NCBI RefSeq assembly: GCF_005116475.1
Contig: NZ_SWBO01000004.1
Location: 1-64,000, forward strand
DNA from: Pedobacter cryotolerans
Lineage (GTDB): Bacteria > Bacteroidota > Bacteroidia > Sphingobacteriales > Sphingobacteriaceae
Length of the DNA stretch: 64,000 nt
Reading direction: 5' to 3'
Position numbers and translations under genes: made by a program
Part shown: positions 33,411 through 42,749 of the stretch, in pieces
Layout of the letters: each line of letters begins with the position of its first letter
Numbering within the stretch: the first letter of the stretch is position 1
Notes under the pieces: model-generated
The model's input: only the letters and a program-made list of their open reading frames with translations
Databases searched by the model: none
What the model was told of the DNA's origin: nothing

Positions 33411-33986
33411 TTATTTCACTTCCCACTCAAAATCTAAATCAATTAAACCATGTACTACATTATCAACCCTAAACTCGGGGTAGCGTTGGTAAATACCTTC
33501 GGCATAAACACTACTGTTAAGCGTAATTTCTGGTAAAGTAAGGGGCAACTTATCAAATGTTAGGGCGTGATAATAATATTCTCTAACATTTACGGTTAAA
33601 CAATAGGTTTTGTTGGCCTTTACAGGGATGTGAAAATATCCAAAATTATAATTATTAGGGGTTGCATTATTATAAGTGTAAGTATTTAGCAGTTTTTTCT
33701 CATCAGCATCCCAAAGTGATATTCTTAAATTACCTGTTTGAGGGTTTTTAATACGAATTCCCCTTATCCGTCCGTTTTTATGAGGTTTAAATTCAATACC
33801 CAAATCAAAATTTGGCTCACCAAACTCAACTTTTCTATAATCTGTAGGGTACTGTAAAAAGTGTTTAGCAAAAATACCTTCTTCGCCATTATAGCTAATG
33901 CCATTTTTTAAAACGGTACAGCCACTTAAAAATGTAATTATTAAACTAAAAAGCAGACTAAATTTTTGCATTTTTTTCATTATCAC
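33411..33986 (-). CDS. Lipoprotein with DUF4082-like domain
   Basis: The 191-residue product has a lipoprotein signal (FSLLFSLIITFLSGCTVL, lipid Cys near 23). Its beta-rich domain resembles DUF4082: GIEFKPHKNGRIRGIRIKNP, then GNLRISLWDADEKKLLNTYTY, then YFHIPVKANKTYCLTVN. DUF4082 is a carbohydrate-associated beta-sandwich of unknown role. It is the last gene of the seven-gene minus-strand series of exported proteins, 4 bp after the 346-residue gene. It is likely anchored to the outer membrane. An alternative start two codons in (MKKMQKF) is equally plausible. Confidence 0.65.
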   Translation of the reverse strand: MIMKKMQKFSLLFSLIITFLSGCTVLKNGISYNGEEGIFAKHFLQYPTDYRKVEFGEPNFDLGIEFKPHKNGRIRGIRIKNPQTGNLRISLWDADEKKLLNTYTYNNATPNNYNFGYFHIPVKANKTYCLTVNVREYYYHALTFDKLPLTLPEITLNSSVYAEGIYQRYPEFRVDNVVHGLIDLDFEWEVK

Positions 33987-33990
33987 ATAA

Positions 33991-35031
33991 TTATTGCAGT
34001 AGAGAATAATCTACATACCATTGAATAGGATCGTCTGTATTATTATCTTGATAGGTTATTGGTAAGGTTTCCGCTCCATTGAGTTGACCAGGAAATTTTG
34101 TCATCCCATGTATATGTATACCAAATCCTAACAAATGATGATCTGAATTGTTAAATCTAAGTACAAAACCACGGTAAGCTATTGGTCCTCTGTTAGGAAT
34201 TTGCCCTTGCATATTGCTCGTACGGCCAGTTCCGCTTACTGCACCATTTGTTTTAATCCTCGAGTTAGGAATGTATGCGTATTGAATGGTTGCTGTATAT
34301 GGTCTTGCCGTACTTTTTCCATCATTAAGCATCTTTGTTATAACCGCTTCTCCAGTAGATCCGATACCTACTAAAGTTCCAAATGGTACAACCATTAAAA
34401 CTCCACTAGTCATTGTAGGCTCTATAATAGAACGGTAATCCTCTCGCTGGTCATCTATAAAACTTACCTGTGCTACTGCTTTTTCCTGATCCATTTTTAT
34501 GGAAATAGTTCTAATGTTGTTATCAGTTCCAAGTTGTCTTTCAAATGAAAAACCAGAAATTACAAGTGTAGTATTTACAGGTTTTGGAGGTAGCTGAATA
34601 TTAAATGTTCCTGAGCCAGCAGCAGTAACTGTTCCTCCGGTAGCGCCAGGAACGTTTATCCATTGTGCTGCCACACGAAAAGGATCATCGCCATTTTGGT
34701 CGCTATATTTTGCCAACATACCACCATTATCTTGTAAAACACCTATTGCTCTTACCTTATGGTCGCCGTTTTTAAACCATAATCGAAAATCGCTTAAGGC
34801 AGGTGCGGCGGAAATTTGATAATCAGTTGCTGCACCCAAATAATCGTTACTTACACCATTTGCATAAGAATGTTTTAGTGGCTCATTTGAAGTTTTTTCC
34901 TGAATATTTTGTACGGCTAAATTTCCTGGTTTTTTGGTTATTGTACTTGGCTTTACAATTTGCGCAGATAAACTAAGATTTGATGCAATAAATAATATGG
35001 CAATTGGCCATTTTATAAAAATATTTTTCAT
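33991..35031 (-). CDS. Secreted protein with internal duplication, function unknown
   Basis: The 346-residue protein has a signal peptide (WPIAILFIASNLSLSAQ). A motif appears twice: FRLWFKNGDHKVRAIGV...YSDQNGDDPFRVAAQW (about 80-140) and FVLRFNNSDHHLLGFGI...YQDNNTDDPIQWYVDYS (about 287-345). Both have FxLxFxNxDH, then about 25 residues later YxDxNxDDP. The copies flank a beta-rich centre. The repeat suggests two equivalent beta-sandwich lobes, perhaps glycan- or protein-binding. I do not recognise the family. It is co-transcribed with the DUF4082-like lipoprotein. Confidence 0.6.
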   Translation of the reverse strand: MKNIFIKWPIAILFIASNLSLSAQIVKPSTITKKPGNLAVQNIQEKTSNEPLKHSYANGVSNDYLGAATDYQISAAPALSDFRLWFKNGDHKVRAIGVLQDNGGMLAKYSDQNGDDPFRVAAQWINVPGATGGTVTAAGSGTFNIQLPPKPVNTTLVISGFSFERQLGTDNNIRTISIKMDQEKAVAQVSFIDDQREDYRSIIEPTMTSGVLMVVPFGTLVGIGSTGEAVITKMLNDGKSTARPYTATIQYAYIPNSRIKTNGAVSGTGRTSNMQGQIPNRGPIAYRGFVLRFNNSDHHLLGFGIHIHGMTKFPGQLNGAETLPITYQDNNTDDPIQWYVDYSLLQ

Positions 35032-35070
35032 GATAATATTTTTGGTTATTAAAAAATATGATGTAAAAAG

Positions 35071-35652
35071 TTAATTTCCCTCAGCTGCTCTCTTTTTTCT
35101 TCTTTCTTCTGCAGCACGTTCATTTGCCAGTCTTATTCTTTCTTCTCTAGCACGTTGGGCGGCTTCTTTTTGTGGGTCGTTTCTTTGTGGAGATGGTGTT
35201 CTTTGTGGTTGTCTATTCGTATTTTGTTCTCTTTGTCTACGAATTTCTTCTGCTCTTTTTTCTTTGTCAATTTGCGCATTTAGCGCATTGCGTTGTCGTT
35301 CATCTTCTCGGCGTACATTTTCTCTACGTCGCTCTTCTGTTCTTTTTTCTTGGTCAATTTGTCTATTTAACCTATCTCTTTCTTTTTGCTCTTCTTGTTG
35401 CTGTAATTTTTCTTGTCGTCTTTTTTCAGCTTCTTGAGCTTGCTCTCTTTGGCGAGCTTCTTGCTGCTTTTTACATTCTACATACTTCCTTGTTTCTTCA
35501 TTAACTTGTGCCGAAGTTTGTCCTTTTTTATAGGTTGGCAGCGGACAAGGTCTGTTAAATATAGTTACGTCTTCTTTCTTCTTTTCTTGTGCCGAAGTTG
35601 CTGTTGCCAATCCAATTAAAATAAGCAAAGCTGATGTTTTTAAAATTTTCAT
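35071..35652 (-). CDS. Secreted Glu/Arg/Gln-rich coiled-coil protein
   Basis: The 193-residue protein has a signal peptide (LLILIGLATATSAQ) and a short region with two Cys (FNRPCPLPTYKKG, YVECKKQQ). About 120 charged residues then form a continuous coiled coil with a repeated unit (LNRQIDQEKRTEERRRENV; LNAQIDKEKRAEEIRRQRE). A Pro/Asn-rich break (about 145-165) precedes a final charged helix. Low-complexity coding causes long antisense frames that are not genes. It may act as a periplasmic spacer or scaffold for the neighbouring envelope proteins; this is inference. Confidence 0.6.
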   Translation of the reverse strand: MKILKTSALLILIGLATATSAQEKKKEDVTIFNRPCPLPTYKKGQTSAQVNEETRKYVECKKQQEARQREQAQEAEKRRQEKLQQQEEQKERDRLNRQIDQEKRTEERRRENVRREDERQRNALNAQIDKEKRAEEIRRQREQNTNRQPQRTPSPQRNDPQKEAAQRAREERIRLANERAAEERRKKRAAEGN

Positions 35653-35691
35653 AGTTTTCTAATATTAAAGGTATTACGATTTTAAAGAAAC

Positions 35692-36237
35692 CTAGGGGAT
35701 CATATTTAAGGTTATCTCAGCAGAGGAATTATTTGTTTTTGAAAGTTCATTCTGACTGCCAACACCTGTAGGAACAATAACTAACCTCAATTTTATTTCT
35801 TTGCCATAAGCATTTTCTGGGGTGTTTCTAAAGATAAATACCTGTTTAACCAAGTCATCTTTACCCATTGCAACAGCAGGTATAGGTACTTGCTCAGATT
35901 GTTGATGAATCATCGTTTCACGAATATCGTTGGCAACTCTTTGTGTAGCTTTATAGCTGTATTCTGCATAAACCATACTTGGCTTGGCATTTACCATTCC
36001 TATATTTTTAACAATAAAATTGATAGCCATTTTCACATCTCGTTTTGTGCCAAGAATTTTTTCTACTCCTTCACCACCAGTTACATTTACAGGTATCAAG
36101 TCGAAAGTTAAATCGGGTAATGCTCTGGATGCGGTTACGTTTGGATTTACAACTACACCTGTTTTTTTACCTTTCTGTGCATTTGCATTTACAGAACCAT
36201 AAATTAATAGTGCTGTAATAATTAATATTTTTTTCAT
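35692..36237 (-). CDS. Secreted CARDB-like beta-sandwich protein (paralogue A)
   Basis: The 181-residue protein has a signal peptide (ILIITALLIYGSVNANA). A domain follows that starts ALPDLTFDLIPVNVTGGEG, then gives MAINFIVKNIGMVNAKPSMVYAEYSY and ends EIKLRLVIVPTGV...NNSSAEITLNMI. The pattern PDL...VKNxGxxxAxP...VxY resembles CARDB adhesion domains. It is clearly paralogous to the 188-residue product of 37775-38341 (shared KGKK, NPN, ARxLPDL, VKN(I/V)G). Both are in the exported-protein operon. Confidence 0.6.
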   Translation of the reverse strand: MKKILIITALLIYGSVNANAQKGKKTGVVVNPNVTASRALPDLTFDLIPVNVTGGEGVEKILGTKRDVKMAINFIVKNIGMVNAKPSMVYAEYSYKATQRVANDIRETMIHQQSEQVPIPAVAMGKDDLVKQVFIFRNTPENAYGKEIKLRLVIVPTGVGSQNELSKTNNSSAEITLNMIP

Positions 36238-36243
36238 CGTTTT

Positions 36244-37719
36244 TTATTTTAAAATTTGAAATGTTTTTGAGCGGCTATCTCCTTTAAAATAGTGTATTGG
36301 AGCACTAACCTGATCTATTAAAACCCTAGTTTCGCCAGCAATTGTTAGGGTAATTTTAAGTTTGTCTAAATACCAGTTGTCAGCTCCAATGCCTCCTCTA
36401 CCAGTATGCCTAAGCACAATATCTTCAATGTCATCAAAACTAAAAGGTGCAGCTGTAATGGTTTTGGTAATGGTTTTTTCCGTAAAATTATCCCATTTTT
36501 GGCTACTATTGATGTTGTTAATAGCAATGTTTCTTACTGGTCTAATTTTTAATCTGATCAATACATTTAAGTTATCACTGCCACCACGTAAATCATCTCC
36601 GCCAGTTAAAGTTTCTATTTTAAATACTGGTTTTGCATTGGCAGCATTGGCCGATGAATTTGTAGATGCTCCAGAGCCAATACTTGATAAAAACCCTTTA
36701 AAAAATTGTCCTTCACTTTTTCCGTTCCCACCTTCATAAACAAATCTGAACAATGGGTTTGAACTACCAGATGGACTAATCAGATCGGCAAAGCGATAGG
36801 TTTTTAATATTCCATTTTCTTTTATTCTAGCCGTTGCCGTAATTTTATCCAGGTTCCAGTTGTCTTTTTCGGCGATGTTAAATACGGTGGTAGTAGGTGT
36901 ACCGCCATTTTTTCTGTTCCTGTAAACATGAATTTCTTTAAGTTCGTCTACAGTAATATTGGCAGGCAAGGGAACAGTTACTCTTTTTATCGAATTATTT
37001 GGCCAATTTTGATCTTTGTTTGCATTCAATAAAATTGCATCAGCTTTATTTCTAATCAAAATTCTTATCTCAACATTTTCCTGAAAAGGTTTCATTTCCA
37101 AATTATCAGCTCCGGTTTTAAAATCAATGTCAATTTTATTGTCTGATGGCGCACTCACAATTACAGGGCCGCTATTTTGAACGGGTAAAGGTGTAATTGG
37201 AGGAGCCAAAACCCAGGCAAACCTTACTTCTCTAAACTCACTCGCAGCTGTTTTAAAAAATCTAACACCTTTATATGAGCCTGTTTCAAAATTTGCCCCT
37301 AAGTAGAACTCATTTTTCGCATTTCCATCTACAGCTGGCTGTATTTGATAACTTCCTTTATCGTTTAGTGTAAATATAAACTGCTGAAATTTTTGTTTTT
37401 CATTAGGATAACGTGGCTCTAAATTAATTTTTAAAGTAATTGCATCTGGTGTTTCTTCCTCCCAGGTTAAATATTTGCCACTACCAATTAAGGTAATTTG
37501 ATAAATATTAGGCTTGCCTCTAACACCTGCAACAAACCAAACTTGTGAACCACAGCCACGCGTTCTATCTCTGCAATCTTCGGCAACTCTTATAAAGTTG
37601 CCACTGGCAAGTTCCATACGCAAATTGCTTGGTACCAAACTCAACTTATACCGATTGTTAACTATTTGGGCTGATAAACAAGCAGGCAATAATAATAAGA
37701 GAAACAATAATTTTTTCAT
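36244..37719 (-). CDS. Secreted multidomain protein with beta-trefoil-like and duplicated C-terminal domains
   Basis: The start is placed at the Met beginning MKKLLFLLLLLPACLSAQ (37719), since the upstream Met at 37740 would precede the signal peptide by seven residues. The N-terminal ~170 residues (RYKLSLVPSNLRMELASGN; IYQITLIGSGKYLTWEE) look like a ricin-type beta-trefoil. Two ~125-residue units follow, each with DNL near the start and DNW(N/Y)LDK(I/L) near the end (about 200-330 and 365-485). The tandem PLAT-like sandwiches and lectin-like head suggest surface carbohydrate or lipid binding. Function unknown. Confidence 0.6.
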   Translation of the reverse strand: MKKLLFLLLLLPACLSAQIVNNRYKLSLVPSNLRMELASGNFIRVAEDCRDRTRGCGSQVWFVAGVRGKPNIYQITLIGSGKYLTWEEETPDAITLKINLEPRYPNEKQKFQQFIFTLNDKGSYQIQPAVDGNAKNEFYLGANFETGSYKGVRFFKTAASEFREVRFAWVLAPPITPLPVQNSGPVIVSAPSDNKIDIDFKTGADNLEMKPFQENVEIRILIRNKADAILLNANKDQNWPNNSIKRVTVPLPANITVDELKEIHVYRNRKNGGTPTTTVFNIAEKDNWNLDKITATARIKENGILKTYRFADLISPSGSSNPLFRFVYEGGNGKSEGQFFKGFLSSIGSGASTNSSANAANAKPVFKIETLTGGDDLRGGSDNLNVLIRLKIRPVRNIAINNINSSQKWDNFTEKTITKTITAAPFSFDDIEDIVLRHTGRGGIGADNWYLDKLKITLTIAGETRVLIDQVSAPIHYFKGDSRSKTFQILK

Positions 37720-37774
37720 GATGGTAATTAATTTGGGCAATTGGTTGTTATAATCTAAATTTAAAATTATGCCA

Positions 37775-38341
37775 TTAAAGCTCGGTCGCTAAAATCACTT
37801 CAAACACTCTCGATTTATTGTTATCGCTACTTAATTCGCCATTTAATGGTTGATAAAAAATTATAGCCGATAGCCTCACTTTTTTACCGGGTGCCAAATT
37901 TGGAAATCGGTTTAAAATGAAAGCATGATTTATTCCAACATCTTTTCCTTGTTCAATTGCTTCTAACAACATAGGTTCAGAAACGGCGGCGTCATTAAAA
38001 GCACCTTCGGCTACACCGTGTTCAATTTCAGAGAGCGTTCTTTTTCTTTGATAGTGAGCATATAAAACCACCTTACATGGTTTTGAGGTTGCAAAACCTA
38101 CGTTTTTAATTATCAAATTAACAGGGATTTTTATTCTTCCATTTACACCCACCACAGGTTCGTAAACAGCCTCGGTACCGCCGTTAGTTAATCTAGGTAC
38201 CAGCAATATGTTTAAATCAGGGAGTATTCTTGCTGCTTTATTATTTGGGTTGTTAAAAACATCATCTTTTTTGCCTTTTTGTGCATTAGCAAAGCTGATG
38301 AAGCAAATCATCAACATTACAATAGATACTATTTTTTTCAT
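37775..38341 (-). CDS. Secreted CARDB-like beta-sandwich protein (paralogue B)
   Basis: The 188-residue exported protein has signal peptide IVSIVMLMICFISFANA and is paralogous to the 35692-36237 product. Shared features include KGKKDDVFNNPNNKAARILPDL, a central KIPVNLIIKNVGFATSKPCKVVLYAHY and a C-terminal GKKVRLSAIIFY...DNNKSRVFEVIL. It differs by a longer linker before the central strand. Two diverged copies in one operon suggest a heteromeric or repeated structural component. Confidence 0.6.
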   Translation of the reverse strand: MKKIVSIVMLMICFISFANAQKGKKDDVFNNPNNKAARILPDLNILLVPRLTNGGTEAVYEPVVGVNGRIKIPVNLIIKNVGFATSKPCKVVLYAHYQRKRTLSEIEHGVAEGAFNDAAVSEPMLLEAIEQGKDVGINHAFILNRFPNLAPGKKVRLSAIIFYQPLNGELSSDNNKSRVFEVILATEL

Positions 38342-38352
38342 TGTATTTTAGG

Positions 38353-39666
38353 TTATTTAATTTTGATAAACTCTACTCTACGGTTATTAGCCTTATTAAT
38401 TTCACTGGTATTTGGCATCGCAGGCACACTTTCACCTTTGCCGTCGGTTTGCATTCTGGCTGTGGCAATTTCAAAATCTGTGCTTAACATCGTTTTTAAT
38501 GCTTCGGCACGTTGTTTACTCAGTTTTAGGTTATCTTTTTCATCTCCATCGCTATCGGTATGCCCAATAATCTTAATTTTAACTGCCGGATTTTCTTGTA
38601 AAATCATAGCAATGGATTTAATTAATCCTAAACTTTCGAGTTTAATGTTGGCAGAGTTTACATCAAATAAAATACCTGATGATACAAATTTGCCTTCGTT
38701 AATGAGCTTATTCCTAGTATCAGGATTGCCAACCGCTAATCTTAAATTATTGATGTAATATTTGTCTTCTTCTTTTTTAAAATTGCCAGTTTGAAAAAGA
38801 ATGCTGTTGTACTTTTTACCATCAACAAATGCAGTTGGTAAGTCCCACACTTTCTGTTGATTTAAGTAAATTCTCAAACGATTTTTTTGGCGCCAAATGC
38901 TTACATGTACAGTTGCTTTTATATCACTGATAAATTCATTTTGCATAGCTTTATTTTTATCGCCATAATTGCCGTTGTTATAAATTTGATAATTGGTTGT
39001 GCCTTTGCTATTTGATGTAGACACCGATTTTGGATGTATGCCAACTTCAATCCCATCTCTGCCTAATCGATTAAACAACTTCCATTTAACGTAATCTGTA
39101 CTAGGTTTAGCTAGTGCAGCAATAGAAAAACTTAGCGGATTGCTGTAGAAGTTAAAATTAGCACTACTGCTTACATCAAATTCAAATGTGAAATTATCAG
39201 GTAAGTTGTTGATGAATTGCGGCATAAATACGCCATTTTTTCCTGGGTTAAACCAATTCTCCCCATTTAATTCTACAATTTCTCCCCCACTATTTGTACT
39301 CCATTTGGCTGGGAAATCACCTAAATTATCTTGACTAAAATTTTCTAACACCAAAATTTTATCGCCCTGCACAAAGTCAAACTTTCTTAAAATTTCTGCG
39401 TTTTGCTGAGCGGATTGGCTTGCTTTTTCAGTTTCATTAATGGCTTCAACATTTGCTCCACTATCAATTTTTACTGTATTTTTTGCTTTTTTGCCACTAA
39501 ATAAACCGCCAATGCCTTTTTCAATTTTATCTATGCCAGCATTTACCCCTTTGTTTACGGTTTCATTAACTCGGCCCTCAGCATTTCGCTTAATATCTTT
39601 GGTGTTAATTTGAGCTTGGCAAAAGCTAACAATCAGCATCGATAATAAAAATAGTTTAGTTTTCAT
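38353..39666 (-). CDS. OmpA family peptidoglycan-associated protein
   Basis: The 437-residue exported protein (signal peptide LFLLSMLIVSFCQAQ) has a Lys/Gly/Asn helical segment. A beta-rich central domain follows (FEFDVSSSANFNFYSNPLS, about 150-320). A C-terminal OmpA-like domain (about 325-437) has LFDVNSANIK, IKIIGHTDSDGDEKDNLKLS and RAEALKTML...KANNRRVEFIKI. The conserved Asp and Arg that bind diaminopimelate are visible. It is the first gene of the seven-gene exported operon and probably tethers the other products to the cell wall. Confidence 0.85.
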   Translation of the reverse strand: MKTKLFLLSMLIVSFCQAQINTKDIKRNAEGRVNETVNKGVNAGIDKIEKGIGGLFSGKKAKNTVKIDSGANVEAINETEKASQSAQQNAEILRKFDFVQGDKILVLENFSQDNLGDFPAKWSTNSGGEIVELNGENWFNPGKNGVFMPQFINNLPDNFTFEFDVSSSANFNFYSNPLSFSIAALAKPSTDYVKWKLFNRLGRDGIEVGIHPKSVSTSNSKGTTNYQIYNNGNYGDKNKAMQNEFISDIKATVHVSIWRQKNRLRIYLNQQKVWDLPTAFVDGKKYNSILFQTGNFKKEEDKYYINNLRLAVGNPDTRNKLINEGKFVSSGILFDVNSANIKLESLGLIKSIAMILQENPAVKIKIIGHTDSDGDEKDNLKLSKQRAEALKTMLSTDFEIATARMQTDGKGESVPAMPNTSEINKANNRRVEFIKIK

Positions 39667-39753
39667 TACAAGATTTTTTAATTAATTCATCAAATTTAGC
39701 TGCTTACTTAACAGCCATCAATACCATATAAGGGTTATATTTATTTATAAAAA

Positions 39754-40380
39754 CTATCCTTGGTTGTATTTGTAAATGGCTTCAGTTGCACTGTTAACAT
39801 GTAGTTTTTTGTATATTTTTTTAATATGACTGCGAATGGTTTCTACAGAAATATCTAGCTCTGCTGCAATCATTTTGTAGCTAAAACCCTTCACTACATA
39901 TTCTAAAATTTGAGTTTCCCTTTGGGTTAATAATTCGATAGCATGTTTATGGTTAACTTCATGTTTTGGTACAAAAGAAAGCACTTTTTTAGCAATAATG
40001 CTGGTCATAGGTGCACCACCTGCCATTACATCGTGTATGGCGGCGGGCACATGATCTATGTTTTTTTTGAGTAAATAACCGTTTGCACCTGCGCAAATAG
40101 CATCGAAAATATTGTTTTCATCTTCAAAAACGGTAAGCATAATTACATGTACATCTTGGTTTTTATGGCGGATTTTCTTTAGCGCCTCAATGCCGTTTAG
40201 CCCAGGCATATCAATATCCATTAAAATCACATCGGCATGGTGGGTTTGCAAAATTTCATCGAGCGAATTTGCATCAGGAATAGCCATAAGTAAATTAAAA
40301 TCAGCATTCCATTCTAACATCGTTTCAATGCTTAATCGTAAGTTCTGGTTATCTTCAAAAATTAAAATATCAATGGCCAT
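39754..40380 (-). CDS. NarL/LuxR-family response regulator
   Basis: The 208-residue protein has a receiver domain (acidic pair in FEDNQNLRLS, phosphoacceptor Asp in ILMDIDMPGLNG near 56, Thr in VIMLTVFED, Lys in YLLKKNIDH). A LuxR HTH follows (LTQRETQILEYVVKGFSYKMIAAELDIS). It lies 31 bp downstream of the TPR histidine kinase on the same strand and is its likely partner. The OmpA-led exported operon begins 87 bp further on and is a plausible target. Confidence 0.9.
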   Translation of the reverse strand: MAIDILIFEDNQNLRLSIETMLEWNADFNLLMAIPDANSLDEILQTHHADVILMDIDMPGLNGIEALKKIRHKNQDVHVIMLTVFEDENNIFDAICAGANGYLLKKNIDHVPAAIHDVMAGGAPMTSIIAKKVLSFVPKHEVNHKHAIELLTQRETQILEYVVKGFSYKMIAAELDISVETIRSHIKKIYKKLHVNSATEAIYKYNQG

Positions 40381-40411
40381 TTGCTAAATTTTATTAATTT
40401 GTTTAGGTTAA

Positions 40412-42599
40412 TTAGGCTAGGTTAATGAGTAGTTGTAATTGAGTGCCATTAAAACCATATTCAATTCTCAACTCACTATTTATAGATAAAGCCCGTTCTT
40501 TCATGCTTCTTAAACCTGTTCCAGAATTTTCTCCTTTCCAAGTTCCGTTGTCTGTAATTTTAAGTTCAGCGCTGGTTTTGTTAATTTATAAAACCTATTT
40601 TTACGGTATCTGCGTTAGCGTGTTTACAAATGTTGGTTAATGCTTCTTTGTAAATCAGTAAAATTTCTTTTCTGTAATCAATAGGAAGCGAAGTTTTTTG
40701 TAAATCTTCATCAACTTCAAAAAGTAAATTAATGTGTAAAGGTTCTAAAGTTTGTGTGGCAAACTCCCGCATCCTAATCGCAAGATTTTCTATTTTTTCA
40801 TTATTGGGCTGTATGCTCCATACAATATCGCTCATGCTTTGCTGTATAGTTTTGCTCTGTGTAGCAATTTTTTGAAGCATTTTTTTAGCTTCAACCACAT
40901 TAACATCAATAGCTTGTTGAGATACATTGCTTAATATGCTTATACTGGTTAAAGTACTCCCAATTTCATCATGCAAATCTTTACTAATGTTGTTTCTAAT
41001 GGCTAAAAGGGCGGTTTGCTGCTCTAATTTTTTCTTTAATTGATATCGATTAAAAACTCCAAAAATTAATAACAGCAACATTGCAAAACCTATTATTAAT
41101 AAACTACGTGTTGTTTTCTCGGCAGATAATTGCTGTTCGTTTACTAATTGCTCAGTTTTGGCTAAACGCAATAGTTGCTCTTTGTTAATGGCGTTTAAGT
41201 TCTGAATTTTAATTTTTTCATTCTGCTCATTTAACCTAAAATCCTGTAATTGTCTTTCTTTAAATAAGAGTTCTATCTCGCTTTGCTTTTGTTTTGCCAA
41301 TAAAACATTCCCAGCAATTAAGGCTTCTTGTTTCTCAATTTGGAGTTGTTTTAGCCGCTCAGAAGAAATTAATTTTAAAATTTCACTATCTTTTTTCTCC
41401 GTTTCATATTTTACTCTAACTTCTTCAATTTTAGAAAGGTTGCTTTTTTCGTTAATGCTATCGCGATAAACGATGTGTTGTTTATAATTGTCGTAAGCTT
41501 TTTTGAAATTTCCTCTCGTGTTGTAAAATTCACTTAGTTTTACGTAGGCATTACTAATGTTCTCTTTGTTTTTTAAAGATTTAGATAAATCTAAAGCCTT
41601 GTTAAAGTAATTTACTGATGCAATACTATCTTTTACATAATTGGCCAAATTACCAGCAGATACATATAAGCGAGATAAGAGTTGTTTATCGTCTATTTTT
41701 TCGCAAATAGCTATCGCTTTTGTTTGCCATTGCAAAGCAGATTGATAATTTTTTGTGCTCAATATTTCGTAAGTAGACATGCCAGCATAAGCACTCGCTT
41801 TTAATTTGTCGTTTTCTATTTGATCTGCATAGGCAACCGCCTGATTTAGTTGCTGTTTTGCTAATGGATAATCTTTTTTTAACAAATAAAGCTGACCAAT
41901 ATTCATGCTGGCGATTACTAAACCTGGTTTATCATTAATTTTTTCTCTTATTGCTATACCAGTTTTCTGATAATTAATGGCATCATCAACTTTTCCCATC
42001 AAATAATAAACCGAAGATATATTGCTGTAAGTTTCGCCAATACCACGTTTGTTATCGTTTAATTCATGAAGTTTCAGTGCGTTAAAAAAGTTGTTAATGG
42101 CTTTGTCTTTATCGCCCATGGCCAAATAAAGGGAGCCTAAATTGCTGTATATTTCTGCTAATTTTTTTGTGTTCTTTTTTGCTAAACTAAAATTTAGAGC
42201 AGTATTATAATGCATGGTAGCCAAATCATTTTGGCCTTCTTCCATATAATAAATTCCTTTTCTGTTGTTTAAACTAATTAAGAGAGTGGTATCTTTAAGT
42301 TGGGTGGCTAGCTGATAGGCAAATGCATCATAAGTTTTAAAATCTTTAAACTCTCGTTTTTTAATGCTAATTTCTGCCAACAAATCATAAACTCTGGCTT
42401 CCTGTTTTTTGTCGTTTACTTTAATTGCTTGGGTCAAAGCATCTTTAAGCAAAGCTGATGCTTGGCTATACTTGCCGTTAGATATTTGCTCATCTGCGGT
42501 AGCTAATATTTGCGCCAATAAACTACCAGATTGGGCATAGCTGTTTTGAAAAAAAACAACAAGTATAAAAACCACTTTTATAAACCTGATGGAAAACAT
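40412..42599 (-). pseudogene. TPR-containing sensor histidine kinase, C-terminus split by a frameshift
   Basis: The first frame (42599-40581) encodes 672 residues. It has a signal peptide (VVFILVVFFQNSYAQ), six or more TPR repeats (about 30-390), a coiled coil, a membrane helix (LLIIGFAMLLLLIFGVF near 500), HisKA_3 with the phosphoacceptor in SKDLHDEIGSTLTS, and the ATPase N box EALTNICKHANA. It then stops at GFIN. The adjacent frame continues at once with NKTSAELKITDNGTW and GTGLRSMKERA, the missing G1 and G2 boxes, to a stop at 40412. One extra base at 40583-40584 explains the break. As read, the kinase cannot bind ATP. Confidence 0.8.
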
Positions 42600-42749
42600 A
42601 GATTGATTTAGATATATAGATTTTTATTGAGATAGAGCCATATCTTGCACTCAAATCTAACTCATAAGCGGTGAGCAAAAAATAGTAGATATCTATCATT
42701 TTTTAATTGCTCAAAAAAAGAATTATCTTAGTTAAATCTAACCTACGCT

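Noticed and set aside
35172..35619. Plus-strand hydrophobic ORFs opposite the coiled-coil protein
   Set aside because: They are antisense shadows of Glu/Arg/Gln-rich low-complexity coding; their Phe/Leu/Val richness is the complement of that bias.
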